Source of the DNA: Eumeta japonica | Lineage: Eukaryota; Arthropoda; Insecta; Lepidoptera; Psychidae | DNA: 64,000 nt | Direction: 5' to 3' | Assembly (NCBI GenBank): GCA_005406025.1 | Contig: BGZK01000870.1 | Location: forward strand, 186,001 to 250,000 | Part shown: positions 36,696-48,455 of the stretch, piece by piece | Layout of the letters: each line of letters starts with the position of its first letter | Position numbering within the stretch: position 1 is the first letter of the stretch | Made by a program: the position numbers and the translations under genes | The notes under the pieces: model-generated | Databases searched by the model: none | The model's input: the letters and a program-made list of their open reading frames with translations, nothing else | What the model was told of the DNA's origin: nothing

Positions 36696-37540
36696 TATTC
36701 GCGACAAAAACGTTCCTGCGTACTCTGACGCACACACGGCGTGAACAAATTCACTATCTTATTTCAGTCCATATAGTGTATATAGACAAGTTTCGAACTC
36801 ATAATGTGTACATAGGAAACATCGCTTTATCGATCGCTTTATCGGTGCAATTTCATAAAATTACACCGTTAAAGCTATAGCAATATGTACATAATAGCAA
36901 CATTTTGTACATAAAGACTTGTTTTGTAAATAAAGATATGAGTTCGCATGAGTTTTACTTCCTAAATGAATCATGTACGTATGCAGTATAGTCTCGGCAA
37001 TCCTTTAAAGAGCTGACCATCTGACACAGAAATCGGCGGTCCACAGGATGGTGGGACCGCCGACCGCCGACGGTAATTGTTCAGGGTCATCAGATAGCGG
37101 CGCCCGTTACGGCCCGGCCCGGAGTTGATGTCGAAACACAGCACGTCTGTCCCGACGGTATGACTTTCGATCGAGGATAGTTTTTGAGATCCGGGCCGTC
37201 ACAATTCGATTAGTCTAAAATCGACCCGTTTAATTGGTCACACTTTGAAGGATGAATCGGGAAAGTGCAGAAATGTGCAGTGTAAAGATGCAGCTGCATG
37301 CTGCATTAAACCTGCAGTCCACTGCACTACTACAGTATTGCATTTGGTTTACTCTACTTCGTACATCGTCTACTATGGTACATTGCATACGTGTATGTAT
37401 ATCGGAGGTGAGATTCTGCGCTTCTATAGACACATAGTGTTCAGAGATATTATTTCGCCGACTTACGTTGGCGTGGCGTCGCTCCTGCAAATAGTCAGCC
37501 AATATCAGCAAACAGCAGAAACAGGCCATTAAATGTTCCA
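36696..37540 (+). repeat. BEL/Pao 3' LTR
   Basis: About 845 bp, starting just after a purine-rich 'gacgggag' stretch that can serve as polypurine tract. It carries 'aataaagatatgag' (a polyadenylation-like signal) at about 36931. The last 100 bases ('ctatagacacatagtgttc' to 'gttcca') align with the far end of the minus-strand LTR. Open frames inside (37230-37541) are not genes. Confidence 0.75.
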
Positions 37541-38160
37541 TTCGCGTGCGCCCGGTCCGTCACACAATCGCTGCCTCTTTATGTATTTATTGAGTTAACG
37601 TGCCAAATTTTTTATTGCTGCACTTTTTAGTTAAGGCACCGAAGTATACGGCTGTCATTTGTTCCGTCATTATTATTGCTATCACTATCCTTTAAACCTT
37701 TAATACAATATCGAACCGTTCATGGTAAAACTCTTTCTTACTACCCTTTCGCAGAATGTGAGAAATATTTTTCTATATTGTTCTTCCCTTAAAAGCTCAG
37801 GGAAGCTTTCCGTCGAGATTTTGACGCCAGTCTCGCTTCGGTTTCCGCACGCCTTTTTAAAAAGATCGGACATTCTTCGAGTACATGCGGTAGATCACAG
37901 GGAACTGGTAGTCATAGAGAACTGGTTAGACCATCGTCGTCTATCCCTACTGTATATGTAAATTATGATCCAAATATGAACCTGCGGACAATCTACTGAC
38001 GAGGTATGGGTTAAATGTTATTGTTCCGTAACACTTTTGTGCCTTTTTCTTTAAGCTTTTATAAAAATTACTTATTAAAGAAATATTTTGGAAGTTTTGT
38101 TCATATTTAATGTAAAAAGTAACGGCCTGGAGAAAGGGCATACGATGAGAATCTACACGG
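37541..38160. other. AT-rich DNA, nothing recognised
   Basis: The 79-codon frame at 37722 has no recognised motif. Confidence 0.45.
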
Positions 38161-38164
38161 TTAT

Positions 38165-38215
38165 AAATATACAGGGTGGGGGAAAAAAACAAATATACAG
38201 GATGGGGGAAAAAAC
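38165..38215 (+). repeat. Two-copy tandem repeat, ~25-bp unit
   Basis: 'aaatatacagg(g/a)tggggg' followed by an A run is repeated directly with one substitution and one length difference. Confidence 0.8.
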
Positions 38216-39225
38216 AATACGAAAATGGACGTTATGTGATTTAAAAGAGATCTTTGGTATAAGAATTAGAATGAAAATGATTGTAGCTAAAATGAAAACC
38301 AATTTTAAAAACCTATCAAAATAATAAGTTATTTTGGGATTCGACACCAGCTAGAGTTATGACAGACACGAAAGTATCTTGGTGCTCATAATTTGATATC
38401 TGGAGGTACGGAAGTGCTCCGTTAAATCGAGCAAAAGCATGTGGTACCATACTTTTCTCGAAACCACTCAGGGCGTTTTCGACCCCTCTGTAATTTCGTT
38501 GTGAAAAAGATAGAAGCGTAAATTTTCAATATCTAAGAGGATCTATTTTAACTAGTGATATTCCCAAATAACCTACTATTATTATCTATAGTTTACGACT
38601 TATTGTAAGTCAAATTTCTTTAATTTTGTCATTGTCTTACTCAATCATTCACCCATCATTAAAATTCTAAAACTCTATTAGCAAACATACAATTTCAAAT
38701 CTTGAATTCAGTAAATCTTTAAAGGAAGAAAATGCTGAAATGCCCTGAATTTTCACTCCTATTTTTTAACTTTCAGTCCATTTTTCTTTGACGTTGGTAA
38801 ATTCACGTCGCTATATTGACTTGACGGTACGTACGTAATTAATTTTGAGAATTCATCTAATTTTTACTGATGCTTAATAGTAAATATGCTTGTATAATAA
38901 TTAGACACTTTTAGTTTTATATGGAGAAAGTAATACTAAGGCCAGTTCTGATCACGAATTTTCCGGTGATGCTGATAATCATTTCAAGTTTCTACATTTT
39001 TAATTGAAGTGCAAACACCTTCAAACTCAATTTCGCCAGGTCATAGATTAAATCGGTTATTATCCAAGTTCTTTACAATTTTCAATTTTTCCTATCTCAT
39101 TATGAATTGGGATAACATAGAAATCAAATCAAAAATATCTTTACTTTGTAAGTAATGGAATTATACTTGAAATACTTCATTACGTAAGCTAAATTACTAC
39201 ACAACTAAAAAGTATTAAATCGATT
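38216..39225. other. AT-rich DNA, nothing recognised
   Basis: No supported feature. Confidence 0.5.
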
Positions 39226-39229
39226 TCTA

Positions 39230-39825
39230 TGCTACGTTGGGTTCTTTCAGTTCTTGATCATCTCACATGAACATAAGTTGCATAGATGTAATGCCGCTTT
39301 CTGAGAACAAATACATAATTTATAATACAAAATAAGAAAAATATCGTACGTTCCTTATTATATATGAGGAGTTCTGTTAATTTTTCATGGATCTCATCAT
39401 CACAGCTTAACTAGTGTTACCTCATCAGTTCCTCTACATAACGTGTATTTTGATGAATATAAGTTAATTAACATCATCAAATGGTGCTTTCTGAAACCAA
39501 ATGCATAAGTTACTATAGAAAATAAAGAAATTGCTGTACGTATTCTTACAATATGTAAGGAGGTCCGTATATTTTTCATGAACACCGTCATTATAGCTTA
39601 GTTAGTATTAACTAATCAGTTCGAACAATAACGAGCATTTTGATGAACACAAGTTGCTTAAAATTTTAACGAAAGTTTATCATAATCAACGAAATACTTA
39701 TTATTTAGGAGATCCGGTGGTTCTATTTAAACAAATGATACTTTCCGAGAACGAATGAATGAGTTACCATAGTTCTCAAATTGTTACATGTGTATTAATA
39801 ACATTTGAGGAGATCTGTCCTTGAC
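39230..39825 (+). repeat. Degenerate tandem repeat, four partial units
   Basis: Units begin 'gaggagttctgtt' (39366), 'gaggtccgtatattt' (39560), 'gagatccggtggtt' (39709) and 'gaggagatctgtcc' (39807). Most contain 'catttt(g)atgaa(t/c)a(t/c)aagtt', 'ttctga(g)aa(c)' and 'aagttac(c)ata(g)' words in the same order. Spacing falls from about 194 to 149 to 98 bases, so later units have internal deletions. The words resemble family D (11.5 kb). Confidence 0.5.
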
Positions 39826-40435
39826 AAAAAGGGATTAATCTGGAAGTACATAAAAAATACAATTGTCTATTAATAAATGACAGTTTTTTGAGATACTAAT
39901 ATTCAAAAAGAAATGCATTTTCATTGGAATCCAATTATTTTCTTCAAGGCGGCTAAAAATTGTAATGAATACTTCATTACACATCGTTATATACTTACTG
40001 TCATGCTGATACACACGAGTCGGTAAAGTCAATCTTCTGAAAGTATCGGTTATGTAGGTTTTTTGCACCGGATTTAAAATGAGATACGGATGTTATGGTT
40101 GCGTTTAAAAACTGTTTTTAAGTCACAAAATGGATATTAGACAAAACTGAACAAACGATAATGAAAAAAAAATCACATGTGAACATAATGAGGTTTTTTA
40201 ATTATCATGGAAAATAACAAGCAATCATGAATTTTTTCTATAATGACTATTATTCGCATAAATGCTACCATCACTTACAATTCCACTAAAAAAATCTCTG
40301 AATATAACAAATATTCTAATAAAAAAGCAGAAAAAAAAACAAAAGAAAAACGACGGGACATATTCTTAACAACACAGGAATTTAATAACACTAGCATAGT
40401 GCAAAACGCTTCCACAGATTGTGACATGATCTCTT
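39826..40435. other. AT-rich DNA, nothing recognised
   Basis: No supported feature. Confidence 0.5.
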
Positions 40436-40439
40436 TCAT

Positions 40440-40935
40440 CTTTTACCCGAAGGCGCCGTCATTTCCTTCCCGCGTTTAAATACTTAATTCAAGTTATCAA
40501 TTTGCCGGAAGACGATCGTGAAATACGTCGTAAACAACGAACAAAACTAATTAGTAGTCCTTTCTTGTCGTACGGTCTCACACGACGACCCGACAATAGG
40601 TCTACTTAATATATAGGTTAAAAGGGGGTGCCTCATACCCCTCGCCCCGGCCCGGAGCAAAGACAAAGGCTTTACGCAACAAAATTCCCTCTGGACACGC
40701 GATGCTGTGCTCGCCGTCTTAATAAGAACGAAACTCCGTTATCAGATGTAGCATCGCTCTCGGACGAGTGCTGGTATTTTTCGGCGACATGAATGGAAGC
40801 AATAAAGAAAAATAATGAAGGCCCTAAACTGTGACTACCCGCAGTAAACTCCGATAGAACTGCGATTAATACGTCTCGGACGTAGACCGGAAATAGGACA
40901 GATGCGACATCGGGACGACATATGAATATTGTTAC
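40440..40935. promoter_or_regulatory. GC-rich region, possible regulatory block
   Basis: Several GC-rich stretches ('aaggcgccgtcatttccttc', 'ccctcgccccggcccggagc', 'acgctgtgctcgccg'-like) spread over about 450 bases in an AT-rich setting. No coding frame. Composition only. Confidence 0.3.
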
Positions 40936-41209
40936 GGGCGGCTGTTAGTTACGTGTCAACTAAATACTTAATACATTTCGCAAAAGTAGCTGCCGAGATT
41001 GAGAGGTTCCAAATAAGTTTTTTTTTATGACTAAGCTGTGAGCGGTTCTTGTTTAATAAAGTCAGTGGCGAAAAAGATACGTACAAATCTTATTACCCAA
41101 AAATACTCTTTGATTTAGTATCCTCAGTCCATTCAATGGATCAAAGACCACTTTCTATATTTGTTCTTTAAATTTATTGATTAAATTAACTGTACAATAC
41201 GGGGTTACA

Positions 41210-41405
41210 AAGGAAATGAGACGTGATCGCCTCTGTTGAAATGCTACTCTGTGGCGGCCGTTAAGCATTCGCGATACTGTCGCGTCGTCTCATATTTCGG
41301 ATTGTTTTGCCGGGCGCGGCGCGGGCGCGGGGCGGGCGCGGGGCCGGCGCAGTATTTACTCTGGTCACGAGCTTTACTGCGTCAGTAAAAATAAAATCAA
41401 GGCAA
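41210..41405. promoter_or_regulatory. GC-box-rich island with TGCGTCA hairpin
   Basis: A run of GGGCGC/GGGGCGGGC words occupies about 41310-41350, giving several GC boxes. It is followed by 'tttactg', 'cgt', 'cagtaaa' at 41373-41389, a 7-bp-arm hairpin enclosing TGCGTCA (an AP-1/CNC-like site). Promoter or enhancer role inferred. Confidence 0.35.
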
Positions 41406-42195
41406 ACAGTTTTGAGGAAACACACCTAATGGCCGCTTGTTAATGTAATGCGCGTGGTCATAGATAGGAGCAGTAGATTGCTGACCCGATATGAAGGGTT
41501 TTCATAGTCACTTTTCAAGTCAGACAGATTTCTTAGAGTCTATGTCATAAATATAGTGATTTATATTTGTCGGTGTTTTATTTTATTATGTATTCGCAAT
41601 TTGCAATGGGACAAATTATTTATAATAGGCATGAGGGATAATCTGAAATAGAAGTGAAACATTTTATGAAAACTTAATTGTGAAACATCAATTGATAGAT
41701 ATGATTATATTAATTGATTGCATGAACGTAACTTTGGAATGAAAATTAAATTTTAAATATTTTTTTACATTTCATGAGTAAATATAATTTATTTTTGATG
41801 TTCATTCCAAATATTACAACCTGACCTATTGTAATAATATTGAGATATATTACATATCTTTTTTCTTTTTTGCGACGAGGAGGACGTAAGATTGCATAAC
41901 GTACACGCGTATACTTCTGTGCGCACTGTGGGGCTGAAACCCACTAAAACATCCTTCTGAAGAAAAAACTGTATCGGCTACGCTTTTAGTCCGAGAGCTG
42001 TGACAGCTTCATCGAAGGCGACTCACAAACACACGGAGCACTGGCGGCGCGTGACTTGTCCTATAGGCGATTCCATAAGAGAATCTATTGAGCATAAAAA
42101 GTCACTGAAACACCAACGCGGGTTGGACCTATTTGTATATTCAGGCGTGAGAGGGTCGTGGTAGATGGTGATAAGGGATGAACTGTTTAGGCCTT
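41406..42195. other. AT-rich DNA, nothing coding
   Basis: A GC-normal stretch at 41.87-42.08 kb adjoins the LINE relic on its right and may be its diverged 3' untranslated tail. That could not be shown. Confidence 0.3.
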
Positions 42196-42199
42196 AATG

Positions 42200-43205
42200 A
42201 CAATGGGAGCTCTATTCCTACCGTTTAGGCATTAGGTTTGTTACTTTAATAATCTCGGCTACCCTACGGATGGAATGACAAGGGGACGGCGCCTCGGAAG
42301 AAACTGCTGAAGATAGAAATGCGTTAGAGTAGGATTTCGCGTCAGTGCAGAAGCTCTCAGATAAGTCCTTCATATATTTTGATATCGTAGAGAGTTCTAA
42401 ATCTCTGTGAAAAACTGGATTTTTAACGCACCACAGGGCATCCGTGGCTGTTCAACATAATTTATTTTGGAGTTCTTGAAGCTAGTATAATGTGGTAAGG
42501 ACGGTGTGAACAAAGACAGGAAACGCATATGTCATTGCCGAACTTCGTACATTTATGTTAGATTATTATTGCGCATTGAAAGTTTACTTTTCCTATCCAA
42601 CATACCGTTGAAGCGTACCAACAAAAAATTGTTGTTTTCAATTGTGCTGAATTTGGTCCCGGAAATGAAGATTTTATCAAGCGTGATACCCTAGTAGAAT
42701 TGCCATAGAATGGGCCCATTCGACACGTGGACAGTGGGAGTGTTCTGCGCGACTATGAATCGAATTTTATTCTGGCTGTGCATGAAATGAATGACTGGCT
42801 GCCTTGAAGTGAATTTCAGAAGAGCTGATCGTTCAACTAAGTTTTGAGGACTTTTTCATAAAGTTTATCCAGATCATTCAGAATGCTAGTTTTTAGGTAT
42901 TTAGCTGATGGGAAAGCATGAAGTTTTACTGGTATCAAAATGTTAATTTCCTCCGCTTTTTTCCAGACAAGAGAAAGTAATCCTTTTTAAGGAATGCATG
43001 AGATAAAAAAAATCCTTAAAGTGGCAGGACGAGCCATTTGACAGATTTATTGCTGACATCATCTAGGCTCGGGCTTTTTTGGTTTTTAGATTCTTAAACA
43101 GGGTTTGGATCTTGTTAAGAGAAACGGGGGACAGATCGACTTTGGATTTGTGGGTGGCTTTGTGACAAACTTCCTCCTAAATTTTATTACGTGTTTTATG
43201 TTTTA
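42200..43205 (-). pseudogene. Jockey-like LINE relic, reverse transcriptase finger and C-terminal parts
   Basis: On the minus strand, 43141-42950 translates to segments like SPVSLNKIQTLFKNLKTKKA and FKDFFYLMHS, the N-terminal finger region of Jockey-clade reverse transcriptases. Around 42600-42550 comes LDRKSKLSMRN. At 42440-42300 comes VKNPVFHRDLELSTISKYM with a following KDLSESF, the family's C-terminal signature. The segments are in different frames with stops between them. The palm with the LDxxKAFD and FADD motifs is absent, so an internal deletion removed the catalytic core. The copy cannot encode a working polymerase. The ORFs on the plus strand here are chance. Confidence 0.65.
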
Positions 43206-45685
43206 TGTTGTATATTAGAGAAGTGTCTGAAAATGAAGTTCTATGTTGTTTGCTATGCACTCTGCTTTCTTTGAGTCGTCGAATATGAGAAAATTACTCG
43301 AAAAAATTACTTTAAATCGAGTAACTACTCGATTTAAATGCTTTAGTCTTCTTCTGATAGGTCTTGTGAGTAGGTGTAATTTCCTTCATGTAGTTGCTCC
43401 AGCCATCCTTTCACATTTAGATGCCGTCCCTTATTTGGTCAATATCGACTTACTTTGTATGATTCAGTTATCTTTGTGTTGATTGTCTCTGCTTTTTTCT
43501 TAGATTGTAACTGCAATTATTAAAATTCACGAGTAATTTGTTCAAAATTTTGTACATAACAGTGCCAGATGTAAAAAATATAACGTTTCAATTTCTCAGA
43601 CCTCTAATAAAATACTGAAGTTTCAAACAAGACATATACATGTTTCTCCTGAAGGTTCACCGTACAATGAATCCACCTCGACGAGATCTAAAAACGTACT
43701 GCGCGTTTTGAAAGAATATAGAGATTTTAATATATATTGTAAAGAATATACAGAGTCCGACGTAAATACCGATTTCAAAATTATAACACACTCAGTTGGA
43801 GATAAAAAAGAGCAAGATATATTGATTTTATTCCGCGAGATGTTAAAACTATGACGCACTAAATAAATAAGATTTAAGTAGGCAGGAACGCAGATCAAAT
43901 GAAAGTTTTTGCTTTATAGACAAAACAGGATACTACAAATAAAAAAATGCGAGTGGGCAAAATGAATATGTTCATTACATATGTCGGCTCTACCAAACTA
44001 AATTGCCGAAAAAGTATATAAGAATCTTGTGTAAGTTTCCGCATATTTATAGTTATAGATAGTAAAAGTTTAGGGAAAAGTGACGATACAACGCGCACAA
44101 TAAATATGTTTTCCATACCTACTTTCTTATTACAATGTAAACATAATTAGTATACGCATTATTTTATTTTATTTAATATGATCAAAACTAAAAATTATTG
44201 ATTTTGGCTTATTGAGAATGATCAACAGTAAGGCTAAAATAAATTGGAAGGCCAAAAGTCCTTCGAATCAATGCGCGTTTTGGATGTAACAGATAAAGTT
44301 GCCCAAAAAGAAGAAGTACTTACAACTGGCAGGATTAAACTCAAAAAAACATAAATGCATATAATATCAGTAAGTAATTTTCTAAATCAATTGTGATAAC
44401 AATACACATGTTTAGATATGATGTTCTTTCTTCGTTAGATTCAGATAATTAGATTTTATCTTTTTTTTTCAGCTTAACTGTAATACAAATAATAAAAATA
44501 CAATTCGTAAACGTGACTCAGGTGTGTGCTAAGGCACAAATTCAAGATGAATTCAAGTAATAAACTAAGGTTTATTACTTAATTTTGTGTCCAAATTAGT
44601 ATGAATATATTAGAATTTTATACCATCGGATTTACATTTATTTTTCTTGGTTGTATTGGAGCATCCTGAAATACAAAATACTTTTTAATAAAATATTTTC
44701 AACCTTTTCCGCAGTTTAGTCTTTGACAAGATAAAGTAATTGTTGAAAAATAGAGCATAAAACATGTGTGTATGTAAAACATGAAAGTAAAAGTTCAAAT
44801 TAGTGCCGCTAGCTGCGGTCTTTGCAGACGCACGTTCCTTGTTAGAGGATTTTCATCGGTGTATATAAATACACCCCATCATAAAAGACGAGAAAAAAAC
44901 GGCTCGAAATTTATAACGTGAGATTGGAGATGCGCATTGTGGTTTTTAATTTTTCAGACTTGCTGATTGTTCGGTGTTGAAACCGCAGTGTCTCCTCATT
45001 AACACGTGAGACCGTGGTCGGCCTGCTTTGTTAATGCCGGAGAACGCATCAAATATTGACTGAATACAAAAGCAATCTAATTTTGGGGAGCAGATTGTTT
45101 TTATGATACCGGTTTTATTTGTTGCTATAGGTCTATCTGTACAAACCAACGGATGTTTATATCTGAAGCTGTCGTTTGTGTGTTGATCAAATGAATTTGA
45201 ATATTTTTGGTTTTGCGACCAGTACAAAATTCAAATTTTAAATGCGAAAACTCCGTACATGGATTATAAATTCTATTCAACGTTATTTCCGTCCGAAAAA
45301 GTTTTCACTCCCGAGCCTCAATTGCAGAAGTTTTATGTATTTCAAACATATTAATTAGTTACGTGGTCACCACATAAAATGTTTTTATAAATATAATGTA
45401 ACATTTTTAGTATTTTGTTATGAAGATCCTTATATGTTAGACAGGTTTATGCATAATTTTGATACTGAAAGGTGCCAAATATGATGATGAAAGTGCAATG
45501 TAAATAATCCAAATGTAAAAGACACGACGATCGGTTCAGATTAATTACGGCAGTCTCTAAATATTGTAACTAAAGAAACATATACTTATTAGTAAAATAT
45601 GTAGAATCGATAGAAATCTATATCTGGAGCCTTCAGACTGAAAGTGTTAAAAAAAAAGGTACAAACAATGCGCCGTCCCATACGT
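43206..45685. other. AT-rich DNA; hairpin at 43311-43338
   Basis: Perfect 13-bp arms ('tttaaatcgagta' and 'tactcgatttaaa') lie 2 bases apart. A smaller hairpin ('ggtgtat' and 'atacacc', 4-base loop) is near 44860. The 93-codon minus frame at 44946-45227 and the two 70-90-codon frames at 43.6-44.1 kb have no recognised motif. Confidence 0.5.
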
Positions 45686-45689
45686 CCCT

Positions 45690-46025
45690 CACGTCCCTGC
45701 ACCGTAAGTCTGTCAGGTCCGGGAAGAATTTCGTCGAGCCGCAGGACCTTCTGCGCTTAATGCCGCGGAAGGAATAACACCGGGGAAACCTATTGTCGCC
45801 ATTTCGTTCGGATAAGATTTTATCGGGGCGCAGCACGCGCCGCGACCGCGGCCGCCCGGCGCCCCGGCCGTTTGTTCGGTGTCGATGGCCCGCGGAGGGA
45901 CCGATTGCGAGTCTGGTTTCTATAAAACGTCGAAATCTATATAATCGGAGACGCGAATTCCGTTTTTAGTGTGAGCGTCGCTACGAGTACCGCGAGGAAA
46001 AGGAAGGCACGCATACGGTGAGTTA
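45690..46025 (+). promoter_or_regulatory. Candidate promoter and non-coding first exon
   Basis: A CpG-dense block ('cgcgaccgcggccgcccggc', about 45840) leads to TATAAAA at 45921-45927 in 'ttctataaaacgtcg', with a second TATA-like 'tctatataatcgg' at about 45936. After roughly 30-40 bases lies 'ttttagtgtgagcg', a plausible initiator. About 55 bases further on, 'gcatacg' is followed by 'gtgagt' at 46018, a very good splice donor. This is the expected layout of a TATA promoter with a short 5' UTR exon on the plus strand. No downstream exon was found in the window, so the gene, if real, would continue across a long intron. Confidence 0.4.
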
Positions 46026-47555
46026 TGACGCCGTCTTGGGGCTAAGAATAAGTTAGAGAGACGACAGAGTGCTCTGGTGGTCGTCACAGTCAAATTGTAT
46101 CAAACGCTAAACGGACGTGTGTTGTTTTGCTCACATTTACGTTTTAAGTGTGAGGTGCTTTTCCCGTAGCATTAGCAGGACATTAATTACTTGATAGAAA
46201 ATAAGTGCCCATGTTTATATTTTTTTTAATTCCACTAGAAATATTGTAATACTTTGCACGCGTCGATGATATTACATCATTTTAAAATATTTTGTGTAGC
46301 ATGTTTGTGCAATTCGACATTATATATTAACAAGCAATTAATATCTATAAATAAACGGAAATCTATGTGTTCATATGGCATATTTGTAAACTAACCAGTA
46401 AATATTTAAGATCTAAATGAAATTAAGTAGTGACCTCAGTGAATAAAAGCCTCGCCTTCCAATAAAAAGATATCGGATTCGTTCCTGAGCACATGAAAAT
46501 TGATCAATGAATATTTAACTCGGGTTAAATTATGCCAATCGCTTCTTCTCTCAGAGATTACGGTAAGCCGTTGGTTGTAGTTGTCACCACATCGACGGTA
46601 ACGGGCGCTAGCAGCCCCCACAGCACTGAACCGACGTGAAAAGCTAAACCAAAAACAATAAATATTTAAAGTTCATTCAGTTTAAACAATGATACATGTC
46701 GTATGATATAAAGAGAGTTAGGAATGTTACACATTGTTTCAGCCATTATGACATAAATGAACGTGTAACTTTGGTACACCCAGGTCGCCCACTGAATTAC
46801 GCTTTGTGAACAAGTACTAAAATATAGATTAACGCAACGTCAGGGACGTTGTGCGATAGAATTCATAATAAAAGTTAATCATCTATAAGTTAATATACTT
46901 CTTTCATCATTATTACGCATTATATTTTTCGATAAACGTAAGTGGTAATAAGAAGCTAGTTCATAACTTAAAACATAAAAATGGCAAGCTGTTTTCATTC
47001 ATCGAGCGCCATATAAATTCATTTACAAATAAAGTACGGCAGGTTATTGATTATAAGAAAAAACTTATTAAAAATTGCAGTTTCTATGATTTATACAGAA
47101 TAAACAATACATTATAAAGCGTATGAGAACGTTTCATATACGAATGTGGAAATAGGCCAGGAGGTTACACGAGAAGTACTAGGAATGTGTTAGTACATTC
47201 CTAGCGAGTTCACGGTCCAAAGGTTCTATTCGTATTCCACAAGTAGTTAATAAAAAAATACACCACATTATGTTGTAATGCCATTAATATAATGTATACA
47301 AATCATATGGAAGTAACGGTTTGAAATTTCAATCACATGTAATTTTTGCCATTGTTCCAAGAAAAATTATAAATATATCCTTAAGATCGATAAGAGCTTA
47401 ATAGTTAACAGGTACGTAGTGGACTCGACTCGAGTGACCACAAGCGAGTTGACCGATGAGCTTTTTTGAAATCGAGTCAAAGTCAATTCGCTGTTTGCCT
47501 CGGAATAGCTACATGTCGAGTCACCCATTCCGAACGACGTCCTCACGTGGGTGGA
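46026..47555. other. AT-rich DNA; hairpin at 47179-47204
   Basis: 'ctaggaatgt' and 'acattcctag' pair perfectly around 6 bases. The 61-codon minus frame at 46436 is unrecognised. Confidence 0.5.
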
Positions 47556-47584
47556 TATGGTCGTCAGCGGTTATAACGAGAAGG

Positions 47585-47700
47585 GGACGACCAGGAAAGC
47601 TTAAGAACTTTTGAACTAAACCATTGTGCGAAGACATGGCTCAAAAGTGGAGTGATCGAAATCCGCCGAAACGACGACTCATAGAAAGGCTCCACCTAAG
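47585..47700 (+). repeat. Possible non-LTR retrotransposon C-terminal remnant
   Basis: One frame reads GRPGKLKNF, a stop, then CEDMAQKWSDRNPPKRRLIE. The spacing of GRP-K, EDM, DR and RRLI resembles the C-terminal tail of endonuclease-reverse transcriptase LINEs. The match is weak and short. Confidence 0.25.
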
Positions 47701-48085
47701 CCATAGACTTAGGAACGTTTAAGACGCGCTCCGAAGTCGCAGAAATGCTCCTGGATTACTCTATGTCGACTGCGATAGTTCGTCTTTTTCCAAGTTACCT
47801 TTTCGTTGAATAGGATTTTGCCAAAGAAAAAAAATGTGTTTTTGCATAAACGACATGACGTGTCTGCAAGCTATTGTTTTGAATAAACTGTGCAAATTGT
47901 AGCCGTGTATATAACCGTAGCTCAGCGCGTCCCAAACAAATGAATTATTTAGTATTTAAGCGTTCACCGATAAAAGTCACGGCAAAAAACCAACAATACC
48001 ATATAAATATTTCCCTTGTATTTTTTATATGATTTGTGTATAGCTTTTTATTGCCCTCGTAGAAGATTTATCAGTTCCCGACCGA
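47701..48085. other. Nothing recognised
   Basis: No supported feature. Confidence 0.45.
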
Positions 48086-48089
48086 ATAT

Positions 48090-48455
48090 AACTCACAAAT
48101 TAACACATAAAATGGTTCCCTCTTACATTCGCCACGCAATACACTGCGGCCATTTGACTGGTATATTTCGGCGGGGTTTATCTTGCGTAAAATTGGAGAG
48201 AGGTCCTTGTAAATAAACAGCGAGAGGGGGCGCTCGTGCTCGCTTATTGATTCGATTTGCACCGAGGGCGGTTATGGCGCATTGTTAGGGCCGGTGTTGA
48301 CTCCTTCGGCCTGTGCGCTCGCGCGGCGAGAAGCCGAACGACCGCCGGGGCTGATTATGGAAGAGGCGTCGCAGGGGTCTGCTCATGATTTGTCAGCTTT
48401 GGTCGTATTTCCCTGTCGCGTGAGATCGAATAAAAATTATAAATCTATCATTCGC
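48090..48455. promoter_or_regulatory. GC-rich island with transcription-factor-like words
   Basis: GC-rich sequence ('gcgagagggggcgctcgtgc', 'cgcgcggcgagaagccgaac') alternates with 'ggtttatcttgcg', 'gtaaataaacag' (forkhead-like) and 'gctgattatgg' (homeodomain-like). The alternation suggests an enhancer-type element. No coding frame was recognised. Confidence 0.35.

Larger units (their letters stand above)
34985..37540 (+). mobile_element. BEL/Pao LTR retrotransposon, internally deleted copy
   Basis: The copy is a truncated 5' LTR (34985-35200), a pol fragment (35201-36695) and a full 3' LTR (36696-37540). The LTR starts 'tattcgcgac(g/a)aaaacgtt' at both ends. Gag, protease and most of reverse transcriptase are missing. 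The same family occurs on the minus strand at 51.65-58.6 kb, and LTR similarity extends to the final 'gttcca'. The two LTRs of this copy differ by many substitutions, so the insertion is old. I could not find a matching 5-bp target duplication. Confidence 0.8.
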
